This document shows, one piece after another, positions 1-6,156 of a DNA stretch of 6,212 nt; the stretch's first letter is position 1, and every line of letters begins with the position of its first letter. Origin of the DNA: Burkholderiales bacterium (GTDB lineage: Bacteria; Pseudomonadota; Gammaproteobacteria; Burkholderiales; SG8-39); contig CAKKSJ010000072.1 of the NCBI GenBank assembly GCA_919902965.1, positions 1-6,212 on the forward strand. The letters are read 5' to 3'. The notes below the pieces were generated by a model that was given only the letters and a program-made list of their open reading frames with translations, had not been told where the DNA came from and made no database searches. The position numbers and the translations under genes were made by a program.

Positions 1-49
1 TATCGTTCGGGACTTTCACCCGTAACTCCTTGCCGGTCTCCCGGCGCAC
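1..49 (-). mobile_element. Possible 5' end of a group II intron, cut by window edge
   Basis: Read on the minus strand from position 49, the sequence starts GTGCGCC, which fits the conserved GUGYG 5' end of group II introns. A perfect five-pair hairpin capped by a GAGA (GNRA) tetraloop follows (41-45 with 32-36). Next is GGGTGAAAGTCCC, a string I recall from domain I of bacterial group II introns, here inside a stem (GTT and CGGG at 26-24 and 22-19 pair with CCCG and AAC at 11-8 and 7-5, with one bulged A). The putative insertion point lies about ten bases after a terminator-like hairpin, the site preference known for class C introns. The reverse transcriptase and domains II-VI would lie left of the window. 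The alternative is an ordinary gene starting at GTG 19-17 behind an AAGGAG ribosome site (31-26). The identification rests on about 50 bases, so it is tentative. Confidence 0.45.
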
Positions 50-56
50 CGTACAG

Positions 57-76
57 AAAACGCGGTTGGCGCGCGT
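57..76 (-). terminator. Probable terminator of ppiD
   Basis: On the minus strand, ACGCG (76-72) pairs with CGCGT (64-60) around a seven-base loop, and the last bases of the stem run into TTTT (60-57). The stem is short but all G/C apart from the closing pair, and further G-U pairs can extend it. It lies about 90 bases after the ppiD stop codon, where a terminator is expected. It is weaker than the two other terminators in this window. Confidence 0.45.
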
Positions 77-165
77 CCCCCGGGAGGACTTGCTTCGCGG
101 CGCAGCACGCAAAATCCGCATTTCGCATGTGACTGCATTCGAACCGCCACACGGGGCCGGCCGCG

Positions 166-2064
166 CTAGCCGCCTTTCTTCTCCAGGTTGGCGCGGTTGA
201 TTTCTATTTTGACCGCCGCCCTGAGGCTCGCAATATAGGCAGCGGATTCCTCCTCCGCCGCCTGCCGGGCCAGCTGCGCCTGTATCTCTTTCTCGCGCGC
301 CGCATCCGTCGTCGGCGCATCGATCACGCGCGAAATCCGGTAGAGGCCGTAGCCACGGTCGCGCAACTCCACTCCCAGGTAGACCGGCAGTTTGCTGACG
401 TCGGCACGGAAAACCGCCTTCAGCGCGTCCGGATGCAGCACCGGTTTCCCTTGCCGGCTGACTATTTTGGCCGCACTCCAGGCGAGGCCCGCATCTTTTC
501 CCTGCTGCACCTCGGCATACTTGACCGCTCCGCGCTGCAGCGCCATCGCCATGGCCTCCTGATCGGTCAGCTTTTTTGTGATCTCTGCCTTGACCTCGTC
601 CAGCGGTCTGGGCGCAGCGGGTTTATGCTCGATTACACGCGCCACCAGCAGCGCGTCCGGGCCGGCATCCACGACTTCAGTGTTGCGCTTGTTCTTGAGC
701 GAATCGGCTGAGAACAGGGCATTCAGTATTTTCGGATTATTGAGCGCGCCGGCAGCCACATTGGCTTCGCGCGTAAGCCATCCGGACTGCAGGAGTTTCA
801 GTTTGAACTTGTCGGCGACCGGTTGCAGGGTATCCGGTTGTTCATAGGCGAGATTGCTGAAGGTCTCCGCGGCTTCCGCGAATTTCTTGCCCAGGCGCTG
901 TTTCTTCAGATCCTTCTCGATTTCGGCGCGCATGGCCTGAAAATCCCCGACCGCAGGCGGTGCGGTCAGCAGAATATGGCTGGCCTGGCGCTGTTCGGGC
1001 TCACCGTCCTTGGCCGGCTTGATCCCGGTCAGCTTGACAATGTGAAAACCGAAGCTCGACTCCACGATGCCGCTCAGCTGCCCGTTCTTGAGCTTGAATA
1101 CCGCATCCTCGAACGGCTTCACCATTGCGCCGCGCGCGAAAAAGCCGAGGTCGCCTCCGCTATCCTTGGAGCCGGGATCCTGCGAATACTGCTTGGCCAG
1201 TTCGCCGAACTTTTCTGGTGCGGCGCGCAATTGCGCCAGCAGCTCTTCGGCTTTCTTCCTGGTCGCAGCGCGCTCCTCGAATTTCGGGCGCACCTTGCTG
1301 TCATACAGGCTGCGCATGTCCGCCTCGCTCACCGTTTCCAGTGCGGCCAGCGTATCCGCATTGAGCAGCGCGAACTCAGCCCGCACCTGCTCCGGCACAA
1401 CAAACTCGCCCGGATGCCTGTCGTAGTAAGTCTTGACCGCGTCCGGGGCCAGTTTGACCTGGCTCGCAAGCTGATCAATCGACAGCAGCACTTCGGACAC
1501 CTCGCGCTGCTGCCCCTGAATAGCCAGAATCCGTGTTGCCAGCGCTTTGCTTACCAGGCTTGAGTCGGACACCGCGCCGTTCAGCTGCTGAAGTTCGATG
1601 TCCTGGCGCAGCCGTGCCTCGAATAGCACATCGTTCATGCCTTGCGCGCGCAGCATTGCATCGTAACGCGACTTGGCAAACCGGCCGTTTTCCTGGAATG
1701 CCGGCAGGCCCACAATGATCTCGCGCAACTGCGCGTCGGTCACCACAAGATTGCTTCTTACCGCATGCACTGCGAGCAGTCGCTGCTGGATCAGTTGATC
1801 GAGAAGTTCGGCGCGCTGCTCGGGCGTGTCCAGCATTGCTGCGTCGAAATTGCGGCCCAGCAGCGCACGCAGGCGATCCTGCTGGTCGCGCTGTGCCCGG
1901 CTGAAGTCCTGCAGCGTAATCTTCTGCCCCGCGACCTCGGCCATGTCCTGCACCGCGCTCGCGCCGCGCTGATAGGAATCGATGCCCCAGAACGCGAACG
2001 GCAACACCATCAGCGCCAGCAGCACCTGCACCAGCCTTTTGTTTTTGTGGATTAGATCAAACAT
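166..2064 (-). CDS. ppiD: PpiD-type membrane-anchored periplasmic peptidyl-prolyl isomerase/chaperone
   Basis: PpiD is an inner-membrane-anchored periplasmic chaperone near the Sec translocon that assists newly exported proteins. The 632 residues match the usual family length. A short cytoplasmic start (MFDLIHKNKR) is followed by one membrane segment at about 11-28, then a SurA_N-like chaperone region (about 35-225). The parvulin part spans about 264-347, with GGDLGFF (303-309), KPFEDAVF (316-323) and FGFHIVKL (338-345, His341). A C-terminal helical region ends in a charged tail. Oddly, the conserved first parvulin strand, ASHILL with His363, lies at 361-366, after the domain instead of before residue 264, so the domain looks circularly permuted. 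The ATG start has a weak GAGAG site nine bases upstream and gives an intact anchor. In betaproteobacteria ppiD commonly follows lon-hupB; here it follows an acyl-CoA dehydrogenase gene. Family assignment is firm; whether isomerase activity remains is unknown (E. coli PpiD's own parvulin domain is reported inactive). Confidence 0.93.
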   Translation of the reverse strand: MFDLIHKNKRLVQVLLALMVLPFAFWGIDSYQRGASAVQDMAEVAGQKITLQDFSRAQRDQQDRLRALLGRNFDAAMLDTPEQRAELLDQLIQQRLLAVHAVRSNLVVTDAQLREIIVGLPAFQENGRFAKSRYDAMLRAQGMNDVLFEARLRQDIELQQLNGAVSDSSLVSKALATRILAIQGQQREVSEVLLSIDQLASQVKLAPDAVKTYYDRHPGEFVVPEQVRAEFALLNADTLAALETVSEADMRSLYDSKVRPKFEERAATRKKAEELLAQLRAAPEKFGELAKQYSQDPGSKDSGGDLGFFARGAMVKPFEDAVFKLKNGQLSGIVESSFGFHIVKLTGIKPAKDGEPEQRQASHILLTAPPAVGDFQAMRAEIEKDLKKQRLGKKFAEAAETFSNLAYEQPDTLQPVADKFKLKLLQSGWLTREANVAAGALNNPKILNALFSADSLKNKRNTEVVDAGPDALLVARVIEHKPAAPRPLDEVKAEITKKLTDQEAMAMALQRGAVKYAEVQQGKDAGLAWSAAKIVSRQGKPVLHPDALKAVFRADVSKLPVYLGVELRDRGYGLYRISRVIDAPTTDAAREKEIQAQLARQAAEEESAAYIASLRAAVKIEINRANLEKKGG

Positions 2065-2330
2065 GAAATTACGCTCTCAAGTAAAAAAAGCGAACCCTGC
2101 CTGGGTTCGCCTTTCGTTGTTGGCGGAGTAGCCCCCGCGCCACTTCTGCACATAAGTGGTTGATTTTATTTTGTAGTTGTGAAGCTTTCTCGCCCCCACC
2201 CACAACACAAGCACCTATGCCCCAGTACGAAATCACCAACAAACGGCAGGCCACATTGTACACGCCGGCGATTGCTGCCGCTAACCGATTTGGAGGCAAC
2301 GCGTCTCATGCGATGAATGTTAACAGGCTG
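2065..2330. other. Intergenic region between acd and ppiD
   Basis: No convincing gene is visible in these 266 bases. Besides the terminator at 2083-2110 there is a six-pair hairpin (CCACTT 2140-2145 with AAGTGG 2154-2159). A copy of GTTGGCGGAG lies at 2119-2128 and recurs at the right edge of the window. A minus-strand TACAAT (2260-2255) resembles a -10 box but has no good -35 partner, so a ppiD promoter here is only a weak possibility. The 76-codon minus-strand frame starting at 2299 runs through the terminator and the ppiD ribosome site, has no recognisable family features and is not called. Confidence 0.6.
2083..2110 (-). terminator. Strong intrinsic terminator between acd and ppiD
   Basis: On the minus strand a perfect eight-base-pair stem, GCGAACCC (2097-2090 side) with GGGTTCGC (2110-2103 side) and a five-base loop, is followed by seven T residues (2089-2083). 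This is a textbook rho-independent terminator for transcription arriving from the etfBA-acd side. Its T tract ends only 18 bases before the ppiD ATG, leaving no room for a separate ppiD promoter downstream of it. Confidence 0.82.
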
Positions 2331-4058
2331 CTAGAGCGGCTCATCGGCCTTGACAATGTCTCCATAGTACTGGACCAGGCTGAGGTCATCGGAGAGGATG
2401 AAGTCCAGGTGTGCTTTCACCCGTCGCTGTGCCGCGGAGATGAACAGCTGCGCCAACTTGCTCTTGCGCTCCGAGTGCAGGCTATCGATGCAAAGAAGAT
2501 AGGCAATGACGCTGTCGGTCGCCATTTCCACCAGCCGCTCGGCGTGGAACTCCTGGAACTCCGCGTCGGATCGCTCCTTGATGTGGGACACAGCCGCCTC
2601 AAGGCGCGTGCGTAGCTGCTGCGCCGATGTGAACAGCGTCTTGACCGCGTCAAAGTCATGTTCATGTTCGTACTCGTTAAGACGCTCGAATACGACGCCT
2701 CCTACCACGCCGCCCACGGCGCCCACGACCTGAAGCTGTGACGTACCCTCGTAAATGCTGGTGACGCGAACGTCGCGGTAATGCCGCTCCGAATCAAACT
2801 CCCTGGTGTAGCCAACGCCGCCATGCACCTGTATGGCGTCATAGCAGACCTTGTTCGCCATGTCCGCGGCATAGCGTTTAATCAATGGAGTGAACAGTGA
2901 AACGTACCTGCCATAGCGGCTGAGATCGTTCTTCAGATCGGCCCCCTTCTCCGGGTGGCGCTCCAGCTTGCGCTCGATCCCTTCCTTGATGTCAACCATC
3001 GCCGAGGTCTCATAGAGCAGACTGCGCGCCGCTTCGATGTTGATGCGCATGTTGACCAGCATCTCATACACGGCGGGAATATCGCGGATCGTTTTCTTGA
3101 ACTGACTGCGGTCCGTGGCATATTTGTTCGCCTCGCGGTAGGCGGCCTCGGCGATTCCCAGCGCCTGGGCCGCGATCGCCAGGCGGGCCGAGTTCATCAG
3201 AAACATGGTGTATTTCACCAGGCCCATCCTGCGCTGGCCCAGCAGTTCCGCCTCGGCATTGTTGAACTGCAGCTCACAGGTCGGAGAGCCGCGAATTCCG
3301 AGTTTGCGTTCGATCCGGCGAATCTTCATATCGTCATCACGCTCGTAGATGAACAGCGAGATGCCGCGTCCGCCGCTAGAGCCCTCTTCGGAACGCGCCA
3401 CCACCAGGGACAACTGCTCGCAGCCGCTGGTAATGAACCTCTTCACACCGTTCAGACGCCACTTTCCGTCGCTGCCCTGGACCGCCTTCAGCATGATCGA
3501 TTGCAGATCCGAACCCGAATCCGGTTCGGTCAATGCCATTGAGCCGGCTATTTCGCCGGTCGCGAACCTAGGCAAAATCCGGTTCTTCTGCTCCTCGGAG
3601 CCAAATTTCTCTATGGTGGCCGCGAGCGCCTGCAGGCTGATGATGAGTGTCAAGGACGCATCGGCACGCGCGAAAATCTCGATCGCCGCCGAAAACACCG
3701 TGTACGGCATATTGAGGCCACCATATTTCCTCTGCAGAATGAATCCGGCGAGATCGGCCGCGTTGATCCGCGCCATCGCTTCCCGTATTGCCTTGGGGTA
3801 GCTCACCTCGCCGTCGGCATAGCGTGCGCCCTCTTCATCCACCTCGCGCGCCCTGGGCGCAACGAAAGCGCCAGCGATCTCGCCGACGATCTCCAGCGTC
3901 CGGCGGTAATTCTCCAGTGCATCCTCTGCGTCCTTCGGCGCGTAGGCAAAACTATTCCGGTCGGCAAAATCGTCTTCGATGAGGGAGATGACCCGCGTCA
4001 GATCCTTGTGCTTGAGATGAAACTGAATATCCGAGTTGTCTTTGTAATAGTTGGACAC
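2331..4058 (-). CDS. Acyl-CoA dehydrogenase, large type with C-terminal extension
   Basis: This FAD flavoenzyme should introduce (or, in reverse, reduce) an alpha-beta double bond in an acyl-CoA thioester and exchange electrons with EtfAB. Visible family motifs are ALTEPDSGSD (175-184) and GVKRFITSG (204-212) in the flavin/substrate region, RKLGIRGSPTCEL (251-263), DRSQF (316-320) and QVHGGVGYTREF (410-421). In SIYEGTSQLQ (434-443), Glu437 is the expected catalytic base, placed as in medium- and short-chain enzymes. At 575 residues it is longer than the usual 380-400. The extra length is a charged insertion at about 355-385 and a C-terminal helical extension after 450. The N-terminus (NYYKDNSDIQFHL) resembles long dehydrogenases that I recall beside etfBA in Bacteroidetes and other anaerobes. 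The GTG start sits ten bases after AGGAG (4073-4069) and keeps this N-terminus. The substrate cannot be told from sequence; short-chain, branched or thio-acyl CoAs are all possible. Confidence 0.9.
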   Translation of the reverse strand: MSNYYKDNSDIQFHLKHKDLTRVISLIEDDFADRNSFAYAPKDAEDALENYRRTLEIVGEIAGAFVAPRAREVDEEGARYADGEVSYPKAIREAMARINAADLAGFILQRKYGGLNMPYTVFSAAIEIFARADASLTLIISLQALAATIEKFGSEEQKNRILPRFATGEIAGSMALTEPDSGSDLQSIMLKAVQGSDGKWRLNGVKRFITSGCEQLSLVVARSEEGSSGGRGISLFIYERDDDMKIRRIERKLGIRGSPTCELQFNNAEAELLGQRRMGLVKYTMFLMNSARLAIAAQALGIAEAAYREANKYATDRSQFKKTIRDIPAVYEMLVNMRINIEAARSLLYETSAMVDIKEGIERKLERHPEKGADLKNDLSRYGRYVSLFTPLIKRYAADMANKVCYDAIQVHGGVGYTREFDSERHYRDVRVTSIYEGTSQLQVVGAVGGVVGGVVFERLNEYEHEHDFDAVKTLFTSAQQLRTRLEAAVSHIKERSDAEFQEFHAERLVEMATDSVIAYLLCIDSLHSERKSKLAQLFISAAQRRVKAHLDFILSDDLSLVQYYGDIVKADEPL

Positions 4059-4074
4059 GGTTCCCGTTCTCCTA

Positions 4075-4107
4075 GGGGGCCATTTTGGAATTGTCGAAAT
4101 GGCCCCT
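4075..4107. other. Long hairpin in the etfA-acd gap, next to the acd ribosome site
   Basis: GGGGCCATTT (4076-4085) is perfectly complementary to AAATGGCCCC (4097-4106), with G-U pairs at both ends and a loop of about ten bases. On the minus-strand transcript it ends just before the AGGAG of acd. No U tract follows, so it is not a standard terminator. It could stabilise the upstream mRNA, set the EtfBA to Acd expression ratio, or influence translation of acd. Confidence 0.7.
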
Positions 4108-4120
4108 GATTTAGGGGAGT

Positions 4121-4142
4121 ATGAGGGGCGCTATCCCCTCAT
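4121..4142. other. Second hairpin in the etfA-acd gap
   Basis: ATGAGGGG (4121-4128) pairs perfectly with CCCCTCAT (4135-4142) around a six-base loop, 13 bases after the etfA stop codon. No run of T follows on either strand. Together with the hairpin at 4075-4107 it fills most of the 97-base gap, which suggests mRNA processing or 3'-end protection of the etfBA part rather than full termination. Confidence 0.65.
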
Positions 4143-4155
4143 GTTGCAATAAACC

Positions 4156-5160
4156 CTAGGTCTTGCCTTTGTACGCGTCGATCATCTTTGGAATGATTTC
4201 GTTCAGGTCGCCGACGATGCCGTAATGGGCGACCCTGAAGATGGGAGCGTCAGGGTCGCTGTTGATGGCCACGATCCTTTTCGAGTCCGCCATTCCGGCC
4301 CGATGTTGAATCTGGCCGGAAATGCCGCAGGCGATATACAGGTTCGGATGCACCGTGGTTCCCGTCTGCCCCACCTGGTGATCGTGCGAGAACAGGCCCG
4401 CATCCACCAAGGGCCGCGATACCGCGACCGCGCCCCCGATCGTTTGCGCGAGCTTTCTGACCAAGGCGAGGCTTGCCGGAGTCGCGGCACCGGCACCGGC
4501 GGCCACGATGATATGGGCGGCGCCGAGATTGATGCTTTTCTCTCTTCTCACCACCTCGATGACCTCGGTCATGAAATCATCCCGTGAAAGCCCGGACTCC
4601 TCGACAACCACTTCCGCCTCCAGCGTGGGATCAGCCGGATCCAGTTTCATCACCCCGGGGCGAACCGTGGCCATGCTGGGAACGCTTTCCGGCGACACGA
4701 TGGTGGCCATGATGTTGCCGCCGAAGGCAGGTCTTATCTGCAAGAACGCATTCGGATAGGTCTTCTTCAGGCTCTTGTATTCGCCGATCGCAAGTTCGGT
4801 GCAATCCGCAGTCAGTCCGCACTTGAGCGCGGAAGCTATCCGCGGCGCCATGTCCCTGCCGATGATCGTGGCACCGAACAGAACAATAGCCGGCTCATGT
4901 TTGCGAATAACGCCGGCCACGCTCTTCGCATAGGGATGCGAAGTGAAGTGGGAAAGCCGTTCGTCCTCGACGTAATAGACAGTCTTGCAGCCGTAGTTGC
5001 CAAGGGATGGAAGGACCTCCATCAGCTTCGATCCCACGGCCACGGCGCTTACCACAGCACCCAACTGATGCGCCAGCCTGCGGGCTTCGCAGATCAGTTC
5101 AATGCTGACATCTGCAATCCGGCCGTCGATCTGCTCGACGAAGACCATCACCTGCTTCAT
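4156..5160 (-). CDS. etfA: Electron transfer flavoprotein, alpha subunit
   Basis: EtfA forms a heterodimer with EtfB and carries the FAD that exchanges electrons with the dehydrogenase or downstream acceptor. The C-terminal FAD domain is complete: SRPLVDAG (248-255), VGQTGTTVHP (263-272) and CGISGQIQHRAG (278-289), followed by NSDPDAPIF and YGIVGD. Arg249, Thr266 and His286 fall at positions matching the flavin-contacting residues of human ETF. The N-terminal domain has FGATIIGRDMAPR (95-107), GLTADCT (115-121), RPAFGGNIMATI (143-154) and MATVRPGVM (163-171), the pattern I associate with clostridial and other anaerobe ETFs rather than the mitochondrial type. The ATG start at 5160 gives 334 residues beginning MKQVMVFVEQ, the usual start of the Rossmann-like fold. 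AGAGGT (5176-5171) lies ten bases upstream. A TTG at 5196 would add 12 residues without family support. There is no ferredoxin extension. The gap to etfB is 45 bases, consistent with one operon. Confidence 0.95.
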   Translation of the reverse strand: MKQVMVFVEQIDGRIADVSIELICEARRLAHQLGAVVSAVAVGSKLMEVLPSLGNYGCKTVYYVEDERLSHFTSHPYAKSVAGVIRKHEPAIVLFGATIIGRDMAPRIASALKCGLTADCTELAIGEYKSLKKTYPNAFLQIRPAFGGNIMATIVSPESVPSMATVRPGVMKLDPADPTLEAEVVVEESGLSRDDFMTEVIEVVRREKSINLGAAHIIVAAGAGAATPASLALVRKLAQTIGGAVAVSRPLVDAGLFSHDHQVGQTGTTVHPNLYIACGISGQIQHRAGMADSKRIVAINSDPDAPIFRVAHYGIVGDLNEIIPKMIDAYKGKT

Positions 5161-5205
5161 GTCGCCGATTACCTCTCTGACTACTGCAATCCGCAAATAC
5201 CGCCG

Positions 5206-6072
5206 CTAAACGATGTGGTCGGACATCAACTCCTGCATCAGGCTTCCGATACCGGCGTCGGTACCGGGAATCTGCTTGATATCGTTGACTGCCAGCACGA
5301 CGTTAAAGATCTTCTTGACCTTGGTGGGTGATCCTGCGAGCCCGCATAGGGATGGATCCACACCGATGGAGTCCGCATTCCACTCAACGATGCGACTCAG
5401 CCTGCGCGTTTCTTCCGTCTCCAGGTAGGATTCATCGTAGGAGTCCCCGCGTATATCCTTTTCTATACTCTTGTACGCCATCACCAGTTTCGCACTTGGC
5501 GACCTCGACTGATTGGCCTCGCCCGATACCGTCGCGAGCAAGGGCAATCTGCTCCTCACCACCTCGTAACCGTTGCTGATGGCACGTCTGGCGGTCATCT
5601 GCTGCGCATCGATGTCAACCACTTCAAGCAGATTGGTTATCTGATTGATGTTCAGTTTTTCAGCCACCTGGGGGCCCACCTGCGCAGTATCGCCATCGAT
5701 CGCCTGCCTGCCGCAGAGGATCAGGTCGTAGTCGCCGATCTTGTCGATGGCGTGTTTGAGGGTGTATGCGGTGGCCAATGTATCTGCGCCGGCGAACTTT
5801 CGATCCGATATGAGGATGACAGCGTCGGCACCACGGTAAAGGCATTCCTTCAGCACCTCCACCGCTTTCATCGGACCCATGGTAATCGCCGTAATGTGTG
5901 CGCCGATACGGTCCTTGATCTTCAGGGCTTCCTCAAGCGCGTTCAGGTCTTCAGGGTTGATGATAGCCGGGAGCGCGGCGCGGTTGACGGTCCCATCTGC
6001 CTTCATCGCGTCCTGGGTCACGTGATGGGTGTCGGGCACCTGCTTGACCATTACAACTATCTGCAACGTCAT
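5206..6072 (-). CDS. etfB: Electron transfer flavoprotein, beta subunit (FixA/anaerobe type)
   Basis: EtfB pairs with EtfA. In canonical ETFs it binds AMP; in electron-bifurcating ETFs it binds a second FAD at that site. Motifs seen are VKQVPDT (9-15), INPEDLNALEEALK (38-51), MGPMKAVEVL (65-74), ISDRKFAGADTLATAYTL (88-105), CGRQAIDGDTAQVGP (120-134) and GLAGSPTKV (244-252). The DGDTAQVGP form, in place of the DDDxNQTGQ of mitochondrial ETFs, is the pattern known from bifurcating clostridial and FixAB-type proteins. The 288-residue length also fits that branch better than the shorter canonical one of about 250. I chose ATG at 6072, which has GGTGA (6082-6078) five bases upstream and gives a normal MTLQIVVMVKQ start. 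A GTG three codons earlier is possible but too close to AAAGG. It is the first gene of the etfB-etfA-acd operon behind the promoter at 6117-6146. Bifurcation itself is inference. Confidence 0.95.
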   Translation of the reverse strand: MTLQIVVMVKQVPDTHHVTQDAMKADGTVNRAALPAIINPEDLNALEEALKIKDRIGAHITAITMGPMKAVEVLKECLYRGADAVILISDRKFAGADTLATAYTLKHAIDKIGDYDLILCGRQAIDGDTAQVGPQVAEKLNINQITNLLEVVDIDAQQMTARRAISNGYEVVRSRLPLLATVSGEANQSRSPSAKLVMAYKSIEKDIRGDSYDESYLETEETRRLSRIVEWNADSIGVDPSLCGLAGSPTKVKKIFNVVLAVNDIKQIPGTDAGIGSLMQELMSDHIV

Positions 6073-6116
6073 AGAGTTCACCCGCCTTTCACCGGACAGC
6101 CCCCCTGATGCAAGGG

Positions 6117-6146
6117 ATTAGAAGCGAAAAACCCTGTAGAGGTCAA
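6117..6146 (-). promoter_or_regulatory. Sigma70-type promoter for etfB
   Basis: On the minus strand TTGACC (6146-6141) and TCTAAT (6122-6117) each match the sigma70 consensus at five of six positions and are 18 bases apart. Transcription would start near 6110, giving a leader of about 38 bases before the etfB ATG. The -35 box lies in the loop of the terminator hairpin at 6127-6156 and its T tract sits in the spacer. Confidence 0.6.
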
Positions 6147-6156
6147 ATCTACAGGG
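6127..6156 (-). terminator. Intrinsic terminator upstream of etfB, possibly bidirectional
   Basis: A perfect nine-base-pair stem (6132-6140 with 6148-6156) and a seven-base loop are followed on the minus strand by five T (6131-6127). This would end a transcript entering from beyond the right edge. On the plus strand the same stem is followed by CTTTTCC, so weak termination in that direction is possible, although no plus-strand gene is visible here. Confidence 0.72.

Noticed and set aside
128..150. GGTTCGAAT on the minus strand, like a tRNA T-loop
   Set aside because: The flanking bases do not form a five-pair T stem, and no anticodon arm or acceptor stem can be found around it.
823..1563. 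246-codon plus-strand open frame
   Set aside because: It lies entirely opposite ppiD, whose motifs prove the minus-strand reading; the long antisense frame is a by-product of GC-rich codon use.
2140..2159. Plus-strand hairpin followed by a T-rich stretch, as a plus-strand terminator
   Set aside because: The stem is only six pairs, the T run is interrupted, and there is no plus-strand gene for it to serve.
2069..2299. 76-codon minus-strand frame between acd and ppiD
   Set aside because: It runs through the terminator and the ppiD ribosome site, ends next to the ppiD start, and shows no recognisable domain or codon pattern of a real gene.
2955..3542. 195-codon plus-strand open frame
   Set aside because: It lies opposite the core of the acyl-CoA dehydrogenase and has no family features of its own.
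5161..5196. TTG start for etfA, 12 codons upstream of the ATG
   Set aside because: The extra residues have no family support, and the ATG at 5160 has its own AGAGGT site and gives the usual N-terminus.
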